Assembly (NCBI GenBank): GCA_031399065.1
Contig: JANNOM010000111.1
Span: 1 to 64,000 of the forward strand
Direction of reading: 5' to 3'
DNA from: JADCRZ01 sp031399065
GTDB taxonomy: Bacteria > Bacteroidota > Bacteroidia > Chitinophagales > Chitinophagaceae
Length of the DNA: 64,000 nt
Shown here: piece after piece, positions 16,455 through 25,741 of the stretch
How the letters are laid out: each line of letters begins with the position of its first letter
Position numbering within the stretch: position 1 is the first letter of the stretch
The notes under the pieces: generated by a model
Database searches by the model: none
What the model was told of the DNA's origin: nothing
What the model saw: only the letters and a program-made list of their open reading frames with translations
Translations under genes and position numbers: made by a program

Positions 16455-18341
16455 TTATTTTACCATCAAACTTATAAATGCGTTACCATTTGTATCAGGT
16501 CTGCTCTCCGTAACCATTGCCTCAAAACCCGGAACAAAACTAAAAGACCTTTTCCCCGGAACGGAGGTTCGCTTTTTATTATCAATGTTTTTTGAAACCT
16601 GAACCTGGGATGATTTTTTATAAATGGTAAAGCCTTCCCCGGATCGGAAAGAAGTCTGCTCAGCCGACTGAGCAACTACCGGGAAAATAAGTTTTATATT
16701 ATCTGCTTTTGAGTTGGTGGCCATTTGAAAACGGGAAGGTGTAAAAGTATACCTGATCGTAAAATGTGACCTTCCGCCAGGCAGTTCCTCTCCTTTCCTG
16801 TTGCGCAAATCACCAATTACTGTCACTATCAGGGAATCGCCTTTCTTAACCCATCTCATGTCAGCTTTGGAATCATATATATTGGAGTAAAGAGTATCAT
16901 TGTATTTCACTTCCAGGCGAGGCGTAAGACATGCTTTTCCAAAATCGCTTTTTGGTATTTGCATATTCGTTTTTTCATAGAGGGCATAATCATTCATACT
17001 TGCTACGGCAAGAGGGCCGGATTGTGAATGCCATAGCATAGACAAAGCCCCTCCCATCGGATGGCCTCCGCGCTTGGGCGAAGAAGCGATATCGTTGGTG
17101 GTAACCGAAGCCCTCCATGGACCAAAAGCTATCTGAACAACGCCTGCTTCTTCCCATTCCTGCAAACCATAAGCGGTATCGGACGGTAAAGAAACGCTTT
17201 TGAACGATGACATACCTGCATCGATAGCCGTTGCCAATCCCTTTGCGGTGGTCATTGTCTGGTGTATGCAGCAGGGTATTTTCAGACTGTAAAAATCTGC
17301 TCCGCCGTATAACAGTCCGTCATGCGTATATGATTTCCTTAAAAGAAGATTTCTTAGCCCGGCTTCATTAAACCGTTCATCCCGGTTGCTCATGAGTGCG
17401 AAACCACCCATACATCCATCTGAAGTAGCACTGCCAAAGTAGTTCCATTTGTATTGACGGGAGCACCATCCGGCATCCAGTCCGCCATCGGGAAGCATCC
17501 ACCTGATATGCGACTGCATAGACAATGTTACCATATCCAGCACTTCTTTATTTTCCGTAATAAGGCCATATAAGGCAAGATTAGGTAGCGACTCTTCGAT
17601 ATTGTATGGAATATCGATAGGACGAAGTCCTTTAGGTGTGGTATCATTCGGCCCTCTTACTCCTTCACCCCAGATAAGGCTATTTTTGGTAAAATGCTGT
17701 ATCGCGAAATGAGCCAGCTCTTTTGCCCGGTCCAGGTATTTCTTGTCACCAAGCACTTTCCAGCACACTGCCATAGATGCGGCAGAGGACATAGGATAAT
17801 TGATATCCCCGGTTTCATAGGTAATGTTGTAAAGAATATAATCCGCCCCTTTACGAAGCCGGTTCATCCATTTTTCTTTTGTAACTGCGTCAAGAAGATG
17901 GCCATGATGACGTAAAGCCTCGCCCAGTGCGATTGCACTGAAACAGGAAATTCCTTTCCAATCGTTTTTACCTCCTGATTCGTTTGTCCATGATCCATCC
18001 GGCTGTGATATATGCGACTCCGACCAGTTAAATACTTTATCAGCCGCCTCTAAATACTTTTTCTCCCTGGTAATGTTATACATTGTAATCAACGGGTAAA
18101 CTATATCTCCGCAGCGGCCATGCACGAACTGATGCGATGGGCAGAAAATTCCGCCCGCGTCGCTGCCTTCTTTTACCTGGTGAGCTATAAGTCCATTACA
18201 CCATGTTTTAAGAACGGAAGTATATATGGAATCAGCAGGTATAACCGGCTTTTGAGCAAAGCTTCGCGCAGCAAGCAGCGTGAATAAAACAACTATAAGT
18301 TTTCGATAATGTATTAAGGCGGCAAAACGATTTTTATTCAT
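16455..18341 (-). CDS. Secreted alpha/alpha-toroid protein, putative glycan-active enzyme
   Basis: This 628-residue protein has a signal peptide (about residues 13-30). Its N-terminal two thirds contain repeated helical hairpins with Trp, His and Gly motifs (HQFVHGRCGDIVYPL, MSSAASMAVCWKVLGDKKYL, PYNIEESLPNLALYGL) typical of alpha/alpha toroids found in glycoside hydrolases and lyases. The last 200 residues are beta-rich, a frequent companion domain in heparinase-like lyases. I do not recognise a numbered family. It is a single gene, convergent with the sigma/anti-sigma operon and followed upstream by remnants of other sugar genes. Glycan degradation is inference from fold and signal peptide. 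Confidence 0.65.
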   Translation of the reverse strand: MNKNRFAALIHYRKLIVVLFTLLAARSFAQKPVIPADSIYTSVLKTWCNGLIAHQVKEGSDAGGIFCPSHQFVHGRCGDIVYPLITMYNITREKKYLEAADKVFNWSESHISQPDGSWTNESGGKNDWKGISCFSAIALGEALRHHGHLLDAVTKEKWMNRLRKGADYILYNITYETGDINYPMSSAASMAVCWKVLGDKKYLDRAKELAHFAIQHFTKNSLIWGEGVRGPNDTTPKGLRPIDIPYNIEESLPNLALYGLITENKEVLDMVTLSMQSHIRWMLPDGGLDAGWCSRQYKWNYFGSATSDGCMGGFALMSNRDERFNEAGLRNLLLRKSYTHDGLLYGGADFYSLKIPCCIHQTMTTAKGLATAIDAGMSSFKSVSLPSDTAYGLQEWEEAGVVQIAFGPWRASVTTNDIASSPKRGGHPMGGALSMLWHSQSGPLAVASMNDYALYEKTNMQIPKSDFGKACLTPRLEVKYNDTLYSNIYDSKADMRWVKKGDSLIVTVIGDLRNRKGEELPGGRSHFTIRYTFTPSRFQMATNSKADNIKLIFPVVAQSAEQTSFRSGEGFTIYKKSSQVQVSKNIDNKKRTSVPGKRSFSFVPGFEAMVTESRPDTNGNAFISLMVK

Positions 18342-18385
18342 CCCGGCAATAGTTTTATCCTGCTAATGTATCTTCTTTACCTGAA

Positions 18386-18640
18386 TCATTCTATATTTAT
18401 TTCGGCTTTACTGTGCGTTTCCAATACCAGCCAGATGGCCATTTGCCATTCGCCCTTTGTATCTATTTCCCACCCTTTCCAGTAATCTTTTTTGTTTTCC
18501 ATAATATTCCCATTTAAAGTAAGGGTTATATCCGACCGGTCCGCATCTTTCCAGTTAGTAATGATAAATGCGGGATTAAACAGCGGCTGTCGTTCGCTGG
18601 CTGCAATGGATATCTTGATGCGGCTACCCTGCTTTATTAG
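18386..18640 (-). pseudogene. C-terminal remnant of a secreted glycan-lyase-like gene
   Basis: About 85 codons ending in TGA at 18386 read as the C-terminal beta-rich tail of a larger protein (QPLFNPAFIITNWKDA, TLTLNGN, YWKGWEID, MAIWLVLET). The pattern is typical of the last domain of secreted polysaccharide lyases or hydrolases of Bacteroidota. No start codon with its own N-terminal sequence exists; upstream in this frame the sequence is a different gene fragment. It is best read as the end of a gene whose front was deleted. The boundary near 18640 is approximate. Confidence 0.55.
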
Positions 18641-18818
18641 CCGGTATGCCAGGAAGTAATTCCGTTTTGCAGCGCACACAGTATCCAGTCAATGCTTTCC
18701 TGTTCATCAACGGTCCCCATACCCTGCCGAGACCGGATGTGCCATATATCAGCCTGCTCCCGTGCGCTGGAAATTCGTTATGGTGAATGTCTGGTTTGTA
18801 AGTGGGGACTAACTGCAT
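18640..18818 (-). pseudogene. N-terminal remnant of an aldo/keto reductase with frameshift
   Basis: From ATG at 18818 the frame reads MQLVPTYKPD and then RLIYGTSGLGRVWGP, the start of a fucose/threo-aldose dehydrogenase-type aldo/keto reductase. Near 18713 the frame must change by one base to continue as VDEQESIDWILCALQNGITSW, the expected next family segment, and then the sequence breaks off into the lyase-like remnant. One missing base and the loss of the remaining three quarters of the gene make it non-functional. It starts 11 bp after the stop of the amidohydrolase gene, the usual partner in L-fucose oxidation. Confidence 0.7.
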
Positions 18819-18828
18819 GTATATCGAT

Positions 18829-19659
18829 TTATAACTGGTAGAACCGTATGGCGTTAAGGCCAAAAAAATTATCCTGCTCCTCTTTGGAAAAACCGCTGAA
18901 ATAGTCATTTACTATCCTGAACACATTTGCATAAGAAGCCGACAGGATACATACCGGCCAGTCGGACCCAAACATGAGTCTTTCCGTCCCGAACAATTCC
19001 GTTACGGCATCCAGGTAAGGAGTAAAGTCCTCCTGTTTCCAGGGGTTACTCCCGGTTTCGGTAACCATTCCGGATACTTTGCAGTATACATTCGGGAAAG
19101 CCGCCACGGCGGCCATCTTTTTCTTCCAGTTCGTTATTTCTTTATTACCTATATCGGGTTTGGCTATATGATCTATCACGAAACGCTGACCGGGATTGCG
19201 TTGCAGCAATTTTACCGTATTATCAAGATGATGGTGAAAAACAAGTATGTCGTAGCTGTACCCGTAACTATCCAGTTGCTGTATCCCGTTAAGGAACGCC
19301 GGCCGCAGCATAAAGTCTATATCCGCTTCGTCATGAATGATGTGGCGGAACCCTTTCATTATGGGGAACTGCTGATAATAAGCCAGCCTTTCCGAAACCT
19401 CGGGAGACTGCAGATCTACCCATCCTACGATACCTTTAATGATAGTAGAAGAGGTCGCCAGCGAGCGTAAAAATGTATTTTCTTCTTCGGTCTGACTTGC
19501 CTGCACTGCTATACAACCATCAAAAGCGTGTTCTTTCAAAAGGGGTTCCAGGTCATGGGTACTAAAATTCCTTTTCAGCACTTTCATTTCTTCATTCATC
19601 CAGGAATGCCTGGTGGCATCGTACTGCCAGAAATGCTGATGGGCGTCTATTCGTTTCAT
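18829..19659 (-). CDS. Amidohydrolase family protein, L-fuconolactonase-like
   Basis: This 276-residue cytoplasmic protein (start MKRIDAHQHFW preferred; two codons upstream is another ATG) belongs to the amidohydrolase-2 family. Motifs are the N-terminal DAHQHFW metal site, GFRHIIHDE, FVIDHIAKP, CKVSGMVTE and FGSDWPV near the C-terminus. These match L-fuconolactonases and related sugar lactonases, which open the lactone made by L-fucose (or similar) dehydrogenase. The dehydrogenase partner that would follow it is present only as a remnant at 18640-18818, so the pathway is probably incomplete here. Confidence 0.85.
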   Translation of the reverse strand: MKRIDAHQHFWQYDATRHSWMNEEMKVLKRNFSTHDLEPLLKEHAFDGCIAVQASQTEEENTFLRSLATSSTIIKGIVGWVDLQSPEVSERLAYYQQFPIMKGFRHIIHDEADIDFMLRPAFLNGIQQLDSYGYSYDILVFHHHLDNTVKLLQRNPGQRFVIDHIAKPDIGNKEITNWKKKMAAVAAFPNVYCKVSGMVTETGSNPWKQEDFTPYLDAVTELFGTERLMFGSDWPVCILSASYANVFRIVNDYFSGFSKEEQDNFFGLNAIRFYQL

Positions 19660-20121
19660 ATGCATGCAACCATTTATTAATAATTTATTACAGCCTTCAT
19701 CACTTTCTCCTCCGGATCATACAAACTTGCCTGGCCCCGTCCTCATGCACACCCATATACGCCAGCCCGCTGCCACAATTGAATTTACCCCTTTTTATCG
19801 CCTTATAAACCAAAAATACCCCTATTTTACTATACATTAATGAGGCAACATGTAGATATATCGGCCGCAAAACGGGTTACCGCCTCGGAATTGCATCCTA
19901 TCAATTGACGGATAATCCAATATATGACCAGGCACTTATATCTGCCGCCGGCGAATCGATTGAGCAGCTCACCAAACAACTCAATGAAACCTCCATACCG
20001 GCGGTGATCAGGAACAATAAATGCGTGATCGTGCACATGGTGCAGTCGCCGCGAGTGCTGCAAAATATCTACCCTTATACATCGCTCTGCGAGTAAGATC
20101 AGGCAGCAATTGAAAAAAGAG
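19660..20121. other. Intergenic stretch with a possible decayed small ORF
   Basis: No convincing gene is visible. On the plus strand an open frame from about 19809 to 20096 reads protein-like text (YRLGIASYQLTDNPIYDQAL, then IPAVIRNNKCVIVHM) but has no ATG in frame; only ATT at 19836 or TTG at 19905 could start it. It may be a small hypothetical gene that has lost its start, or chance. The opposite strand also has an open frame with no recognisable content. Confidence 0.3.
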
Positions 20122-20844
20122 TTAAACCACATTAGAGTAAGAACCAGATTCACTGATAAATCCGGTGTTTTCCATCGCATCCCAGTAATTCATTTTAATA
20201 CTGTTTTCGTTGATGGCAATAGAAGAAATGCTACCGGTGTATGTTTCGTTATTCCTGTTCATAAAAAGATCATTGGCAGCGTCGCCATCTCCTGCAAACC
20301 GGTGAAACCGAGTGATCTGCTGCTGCGTGGGCTCCGGGTTATTTATCAACCATTCATCAAACCATCTTTTTCGTTTGCCCATTACTTCTGGTGAATACAA
20401 TGTTGCCGAGGACCACAGGTACGATTTAGTGGCATCGAGATGCGTAACGAACTTTTCCACGCCATCCCATCGGTATTCATACAGTTGTTTGCGGGTAAAA
20501 AGAATAAGCGTGAAAGGTTCGATGCCGGTGCAATTGTACTGCACCAGGAACGTATAGGGATCTTCCCTTTTTAAAATATGGAGGATAACCAGTCCGCGGC
20601 TTTGCCTGTACGGAGGGGCAGGCTGATGTGGGTATAAAGCTCCATTCAGCAGTACTGCGGCATCCCCGGTATCTTTTACGGCTATCCAGGTTCCGCCTGC
20701 AACAGGGTCCCTGGGAAAAAGGAGTGTGCCGCTGGCGGTATGCAGGGGAGCGGGTGGAATAGCTCTTGCCCTGGTTTGTTTCTCATCACGGTTACTGGTA
20801 AGGTATACCTGCGTACGATACGCCACAAAACTTACTGTGCACAT
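20122..20844 (-). CDS. NRDE/TANGO2 family protein
   Basis: This 240-residue protein begins with MCT and soon shows the hallmark SNRDEKQTR, followed by GGTWIAVKDTG and VLLNG, which define the NRDE (TANGO2) family. The N-terminal Cys could be a nucleophile as in Ntn hydrolases, but bacterial function is unclear; eukaryotic relatives have been linked to secretory organisation and haem handling. It is the last gene of a three-gene operon, overlapping the DinB gene by 13 bp. Confidence 0.88.
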   Translation of the reverse strand: MCTVSFVAYRTQVYLTSNRDEKQTRARAIPPAPLHTASGTLLFPRDPVAGGTWIAVKDTGDAAVLLNGALYPHQPAPPYRQSRGLVILHILKREDPYTFLVQYNCTGIEPFTLILFTRKQLYEYRWDGVEKFVTHLDATKSYLWSSATLYSPEVMGKRKRWFDEWLINNPEPTQQQITRFHRFAGDGDAANDLFMNRNNETYTGSISSIAINENSIKMNYWDAMENTGFISESGSYSNVV

Positions 20845-21353
20845 ACCTTTTGATTTCTTTGCGTAGATACGGCCACCCCAAAGCCTTCCGGCAGCTTAAT
20901 GCTGGTTATTTGCCCGATGGCTACTCTTATTAATGCCATATGGTGTACGGTATGTTCCATATTATATATCAGTTCCCGGTAATAGCTGCTCTGTACCTGA
21001 AGCTCGTTTTCTTCGGCAGCAGAATAGTTACCCGCAACAGTAAGGCACCTGTCCTCCCTGTTGCATAGAGAGGGAATGACCGCTGAATGAGCAAGGGCCG
21101 ATTGCAGGCAGGTTTCCAATAGATAATCTCTTTTTCGCTGGTCGTAATTTACCAGGCCCGTATCGTATCCTGCATGAAGCTCCTGGAATAATTCGATGAT
21201 ATGCCTTACGTGCTGACCGATTGACGCATTAAATAAAAAGGAAACGGGTTGTTTATACATATCATCCGGCAACTGTATTAATGCACTACTTAACTGGCCA
21301 AATAATAGTTCAAGCGGCTTTATCAATAACATAGAGTCTTTATTTAAGCGCAT
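20832..21353 (-). CDS. DinB family putative metal-dependent enzyme
   Basis: This 173-residue four-helix protein has the spaced histidines of DinB/YfiT proteins: IGQHVRHIIE (around residue 46) and NMEHTVHHMALIRVAIGQ (around residue 133). These bind a divalent metal. Members act as thiol transferases or have unknown roles. It overlaps the DoxX gene by 14 bp upstream and the NRDE gene by 13 bp downstream, so the three proteins are made from one message. Confidence 0.8.
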   Translation of the reverse strand: MRLNKDSMLLIKPLELLFGQLSSALIQLPDDMYKQPVSFLFNASIGQHVRHIIELFQELHAGYDTGLVNYDQRKRDYLLETCLQSALAHSAVIPSLCNREDRCLTVAGNYSAAEENELQVQSSYYRELIYNMEHTVHHMALIRVAIGQITSIKLPEGFGVAVSTQRNQKVCAQ

Positions 21354-21771
21354 CTGCTGATTTATTGTTAAATCGGAATTTAGAAGGCAGAACCGCGTGT
21401 AACTGATGGCGGTTCAAAATAAGTAAAATGAGCGAACTGGCAAACACCAGCAGTGCATATATAAAAAGAAGTCCGCCATCGCCCTGTACTTCAATGCCCA
21501 AAACGGTTATATGCGATACAATGGCGCCACTCATTACACCCATTGCCAGAAGGGCTCCATAAACCGTAAACCGCGGAATCAGCAATAGAACAGAAGCAAT
21601 CAGCTCGGCGATACCCGACCCTAGCCTGCCGAATGGCTCTATTCCCAGCTTGGAAAAAATGTACACCGATTCTGCTGATGCCGTGAATTTGTAAAAAAGC
21701 GTTTGAAGCATAATGCCGGCCGAAAGGATTCTGAGTGCCCATGTTACGATCGAGGCGGTTGTTTTTGTCAT
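21340..21771 (-). CDS. DoxX family membrane protein
   Basis: This 143-residue protein has four transmembrane segments and the DoxX-family pattern (GIMLQTLFYKFTASAESVYIF, then GSGIAELIASVLLLIP and GGLLFIYALLVF). DoxX-like proteins are inner-membrane quinone- or redox-related proteins of mostly unknown function. It is the first gene of the overlapping DoxX-DinB-NRDE operon and is divergent from the lipase gene across a 191-bp gap that must hold both promoters. Confidence 0.85.
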   Translation of the reverse strand: MTKTTASIVTWALRILSAGIMLQTLFYKFTASAESVYIFSKLGIEPFGRLGSGIAELIASVLLLIPRFTVYGALLAMGVMSGAIVSHITVLGIEVQGDGGLLFIYALLVFASSLILLILNRHQLHAVLPSKFRFNNKSADALK

Positions 21772-21962
21772 AAAGTCCTTTTAACAGAGTTTGCCTTAAA
21801 GACGCAGTTAACTAAGAATCCTTACAACGAACCTAAATACAGCACGAATCGTGATATAGGCAGTTGCCGCACCTATAAACGACCGTAAAACGAAAACAGA
21901 TTTACAGTAAATAATTAATTAAATTGCAAAGCACTCCCTATCACTTTAAGGACATTACACTT

Positions 21963-23045
21963 ATGAAATATACCCTTCTGCCGATAATGCTTTGCTGCTG
22001 CCAGTTACTCAATGCGCAGCATCTAAAACCAGGGTTCGATAAAAAAGAATATACTGCATTGATGACGCTTTCCGCCCGGTTCGGCGATTCTGCCTACGCG
22101 GCATCCATACCCTTATCACCCGGATACCGTTTCCTTTACCGCTCGCCTGTAGCGGGCCTGGAAAACTGCTGGGATCTGTGGATGAATGAGAACGGGGTAG
22201 CGGTGATCAGCATCCGCGGCACCACCGCCAGCCCCGTAAGCTGGATGGCCAATTTTTACGCTGCCATGGTGCCCGCCAGTGGTACACTGCAACTAAGTGC
22301 GTCGGATACGTTTACCTATAAACTTGCGAATCATCCACAGGCAGCCGTGCACGTAGGCTGGTTATTAAGCACCGCTTACCTGTCTAAAACGATATTACCC
22401 AAAATAGATTCTCTTCATAAAGCGGGCACCCGCGAAATCATTATCATAGGGCATAGTCAGGGTGGGGCCATTGCCTACCTTTTAAATGCTTACCTCCATT
22501 ATTTGCAGCAACAGCAGATGTTGCCGGCTAATATCCGCTTTAAAACCTATTGCAGCGCAGGCCCCAAGCCCGGTAATTTATATTTTGCCTACGACTATGA
22601 ATCTTACAATCAGCAGGGTTGGGCGTACAATGTGGTAAATGCCGCCGACTGGGTGCCTGAATCGCCTTTTTCCGTTCAGACAATTAGTGATTTTAATACG
22701 GTGAACCCATATAAAAACGCAAAGTCGTTTATAAAAAAACAAAAGTGGCCAGGCCGCTGGGCCTTACGATATGCATACGGGCGTATGGACAAACCCAGCC
22801 GGAAAGCCGCCAGAAACTACCGGAAATACCTCGGCACGTTTGTCTCTAAATTGATTAAGAAACAAATGGATTCGTTTGAACCGCCGGAATATCATGAAAG
22901 CAGCAACTATGTAAGAGCCGGTTTTTATATCGTACTGCTTCCCGGTGAAGATTATTATAAATTATTTCCCCAGGACGGTAATAAGGTTTTCGTAAATCAC
23001 TTTCATCCCCCCTATCTTTATCTTACCGCTCAACTACCGGATTAA
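21963..23045 (+). CDS. Secreted class 3 lipase family protein
   Basis: The start is ATG at 21963 (MKYTLLPIML), giving 360 residues with a signal peptide ending near NAQ. The nucleophile elbow GHSQGG (in IIIIGHSQGGAIAYLL) and the preceding strand GVAVISIRGT define a class 3 lipase alpha/beta hydrolase. An Asp in NAADWVPESPF and a C-terminal His complete a plausible triad. It would hydrolyse acylglycerols or other esters outside the cytoplasm. It stands alone between the divergent DoxX operon and the PmoA-like gene. Confidence 0.85.
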   Translation: MKYTLLPIMLCCCQLLNAQHLKPGFDKKEYTALMTLSARFGDSAYAASIPLSPGYRFLYRSPVAGLENCWDLWMNENGVAVISIRGTTASPVSWMANFYAAMVPASGTLQLSASDTFTYKLANHPQAAVHVGWLLSTAYLSKTILPKIDSLHKAGTREIIIIGHSQGGAIAYLLNAYLHYLQQQQMLPANIRFKTYCSAGPKPGNLYFAYDYESYNQQGWAYNVVNAADWVPESPFSVQTISDFNTVNPYKNAKSFIKKQKWPGRWALRYAYGRMDKPSRKAARNYRKYLGTFVSKLIKKQMDSFEPPEYHESSNYVRAGFYIVLLPGEDYYKLFPQDGNKVFVNHFHPPYLYLTAQLPD

Positions 23046-23217
23046 GGATTTAAAAATACCGGGTATCATCTAATGACGATAATTTTTTAACGATCCGCAG
23101 CGTAATTCTTTTCAATAGACATTTAATCATTTGCAGCCCTGCGTGTAATTTCAATTAATAGCGTATTTTCACATTCATTTGTTTGCCATCGATATTCCTA
23201 TCACAAAATAACAGATC

Positions 23218-24267
23218 ATGTTCAACCATTGCAGATATTCATTCCTGTCTCTTGCCGGTACTTTCTGTTTTTTGGTATCTCTTTCCCAGCAACAAGAAGC
23301 AGTAAGCGTTGTAAAAGAAAAAGATCAAAACAAGATCAATATATTTATCGGGGGGAAACCGTTCACCAGTTTTCTATACCCCGATAGCCTGGAAAAACCG
23401 GTACTGTACCCTGTACACGCTGCCTCCGGCGCAGTTGTTACCAGGGGTTACCCCATCGATCCACAGCCGAACGACCCTACCGACCACCCACACCACCTGG
23501 GTATCTGGCTGAATTTCGAAAATGTAAACGGCCTTGATTTCTGGAATAACTCCTTTGCCATTCCGCCGGAGAAAAAAAAGCTGTACGGGTGGATCAAAAC
23601 GAATCGTATCACAGAAACATCCGGCGGCAATACAGGAACACTGACTTATACTGCCCGCTGGGTAAACCAGCAACAGGAACAATTGCTGGAAGAAAATACC
23701 CGCCTGCAATTCAGCGGTACGAAGAATCAGCGTATCATCGACAGGGTGACCGTATTGAAGGCCACCACCGAAGTACTCTTTAAAGATGCCAAAGACGGAC
23801 TGCTGGGCATACGGGTGGCCCACGCGTTGGAGATTCCGACGATGCAGGATCAGCAATTTACGGACGATAAAGGGAATATAACCCTGGTAAAAGGAGGTAC
23901 GGATACTATTCCTTCGGGAAACTTTATGACCAGCGAAGGCAAAACGGGTAATGATGCCTGGAGTACCCGTGCCCGGTGGTGCAAGATGTATGGTAAATTG
24001 GGTAAGGATTCTGTCAGCATCACCATCGTCGACCATCCCGCCAATCCCAATTATCCCACTTACTGGCATGCCCGTGGCTATGGACTGTTCGCTGCCAATC
24101 CATTGGGTGAAAACATATTCACCAATGGAAAAATTACTAAAAACCTGCAACTCAAAAAAGGGGAAACCGTTACTTTCAGGTACCGGATAATAATAAATAA
24201 TGGCATTAAGAGCATGGATGGAAAAAAGATAGATCAATTGGCCGATGCGTTTGGAAAAAGTAAATAA
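23218..24267 (+). CDS. Secreted PmoA/DUF6807 family protein
   Basis: This 349-residue protein has a signal segment (residues 8-24) and the features of the family annotated as PmoA-like or DUF6807: FLYPDSLEKPVLYPVHAASG, the conserved DHPHHLGIWLNFENVNGLDFW, and VDHPANPNYPTYWHARGYG near the C-terminus. The family is widespread in Bacteroidota and Planctomycetota glycan loci; the methane monooxygenase name is historical and not supported here. Function is unknown. It lies alone on the plus strand, 172 bp after the lipase gene. Confidence 0.85.
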   Translation: MFNHCRYSFLSLAGTFCFLVSLSQQQEAVSVVKEKDQNKINIFIGGKPFTSFLYPDSLEKPVLYPVHAASGAVVTRGYPIDPQPNDPTDHPHHLGIWLNFENVNGLDFWNNSFAIPPEKKKLYGWIKTNRITETSGGNTGTLTYTARWVNQQQEQLLEENTRLQFSGTKNQRIIDRVTVLKATTEVLFKDAKDGLLGIRVAHALEIPTMQDQQFTDDKGNITLVKGGTDTIPSGNFMTSEGKTGNDAWSTRARWCKMYGKLGKDSVSITIVDHPANPNYPTYWHARGYGLFAANPLGENIFTNGKITKNLQLKKGETVTFRYRIIINNGIKSMDGKKIDQLADAFGKSK

Positions 24268-24363
24268 CGGCGACGTTCCATAAAAGAATACCCATATCTA
24301 CACGACTAATGGCCTGCCAGGTATGGAAAAATGCTTTGTGTGCATCTTTCACAAAAGCACCCC

Positions 24364-25170
24364 ATGCAATATGTCATCTATCTAATGCTGCTTGTATTCA
24401 GTCACGCTGCTCCTTTTAATAACACAGACCCTACCGGATTAACAACAGTTGGATCTATCCCTTTGCCCCAGGGCTTTTATAGAATGGCACAACCCGCCAG
24501 CTCTTTCGGATCCTGGCTTAGATCTCTTCCACTTAAAACGGATAATACGGTTTATCTTTTCAACGGACTGCCCAAACTTAACCAGTCTGCCCAATATGCA
24601 GTAATAAATATTTCCCTTAACAATAAAGACCTGCAACAATGCGCCGACGCCGTGATCAGGCTAAAAGCGGAATATCATTATTATCGAAAAGACTACGACA
24701 AAATAAAGTTTCACACTACGGATGGCACTTTACTGGATTATGCGAGCTGGCGAAAAGGATACCGTTTTCATTTACAAAAGGGAAGGTTAGTAAAAGTATT
24801 GGCCACGAAGCCATCCACAGACAGTGCTTCATTTAAGCAATACCTCGACCTGGTATTTTCGTATGCAGGTACGCTTTCATTGCAGAAAGAGCTGTACCCC
24901 GTTACTTCCCTCAAAAATATTATACCGGGGGATGTGTTTATACAGGGTGGCAGTCCGGGTCATGCCGTGATAGTAGTTGACGTGGCGCAGAATGCCCGGG
25001 GGGAAAGGCTATTCCTGTTAGCACAAAGCTATATGCCTGCTCAGGACATTCACATATTAAGGAACCCTGCCCATTCACTAATACCATGGTATGCGGCAGG
25101 TGAGCATACCGACCTGCTGACACCGGAATGGTATTTCCGGAATAATTGCCTCAGGAGATTTCCGGATTAA
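24364..25170 (+). CDS. DUF4846 domain-containing secreted protein
   Basis: The start at 24364 (MQYVIYLMLL) is preferred because it opens a signal peptide; 268 residues follow. The conserved DUF4846 features are LPQGFYRM, FGSWLRSLPLK, the QCADAVIRLKAEYHY segment, and the C-terminal DVFIQGGSPGHAVIVVD. The His in SPGHAVIV together with an earlier Cys (QCADA) gives the look of a cysteine-protease-like fold, but activity is unknown. It is followed 55 bp later by the ExbD gene in the same orientation. Confidence 0.85.
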   Translation: MQYVIYLMLLVFSHAAPFNNTDPTGLTTVGSIPLPQGFYRMAQPASSFGSWLRSLPLKTDNTVYLFNGLPKLNQSAQYAVINISLNNKDLQQCADAVIRLKAEYHYYRKDYDKIKFHTTDGTLLDYASWRKGYRFHLQKGRLVKVLATKPSTDSASFKQYLDLVFSYAGTLSLQKELYPVTSLKNIIPGDVFIQGGSPGHAVIVVDVAQNARGERLFLLAQSYMPAQDIHILRNPAHSLIPWYAAGEHTDLLTPEWYFRNNCLRRFPD

Positions 25171-25225
25171 TTGCGCTGATCCGCTGTAGAATGCAACAAC
25201 TACATCATCATATAAAACCACACTT

Positions 25226-25741
25226 ATGGCAGAAATAACTACGCAACATAAAGATTCTATTAAACGTAAACGCCTCTCGACACGGGTAGATCTGACACCG
25301 ATGGTAGATCTGGGTTTTTTGCTGATCACCTTCTTTATTTTTACCACCAAACTAAGTGAAGCCCATGCCCTGAAACTGGCTTTACCGAATGACAAATCAA
25401 ACGATTCCTCTCAGGCGGCGACTTCTAAAACACTTAATCTTGTTTTGGGGGGTGACGACAAACTTTGGTTCTACAACGGCGACAGTATTTCACAAATACG
25501 TACCGTCGGTTATGGGCCATCCGGAGTAAGGTATCTGTTCGAGCAAAAAAAGAGAGCAATTACCAGCATATTCGGAACGGCTAAAGATATGGTTGTCCTG
25601 ATAAAGCCCACACCGGAATCGTCTTATAAAAACCTGGTAGAGGTATTGGATGAAATTCTGATAGTAGATATCAAAACGCACGTTCTGATGGAACCAACGA
25701 AAGAAGAAATAGGACTGATTCAAAATAAATCATCCTTATAA
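25226..25741 (+). CDS. ExbD/TolR family biopolymer transport protein
   Basis: This 171-residue protein has a basic cytoplasmic N-terminus, one transmembrane helix with the family Asp (RVDLTPMVDLGFLLITFF, Asp28), and a periplasmic domain. ExbD works with ExbB and TonB to energise outer-membrane transporters with the proton gradient. No ExbB or TonB gene is next to it, so it is an orphan that must pair with a complex encoded elsewhere. Its 3' end overlaps the convergent oxidoreductase gene by six bases. Confidence 0.9.
   Translation: MAEITTQHKDSIKRKRLSTRVDLTPMVDLGFLLITFFIFTTKLSEAHALKLALPNDKSNDSSQAATSKTLNLVLGGDDKLWFYNGDSISQIRTVGYGPSGVRYLFEQKKRAITSIFGTAKDMVVLIKPTPESSYKNLVEVLDEILIVDIKTHVLMEPTKEEIGLIQNKSSL

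Noticed and set aside
23374..24237. 287-codon open frame opposite the PmoA-like gene
   Set aside because: It lies fully antisense to a well-supported gene, has no recognised motifs and is explained by codon bias of the real gene.
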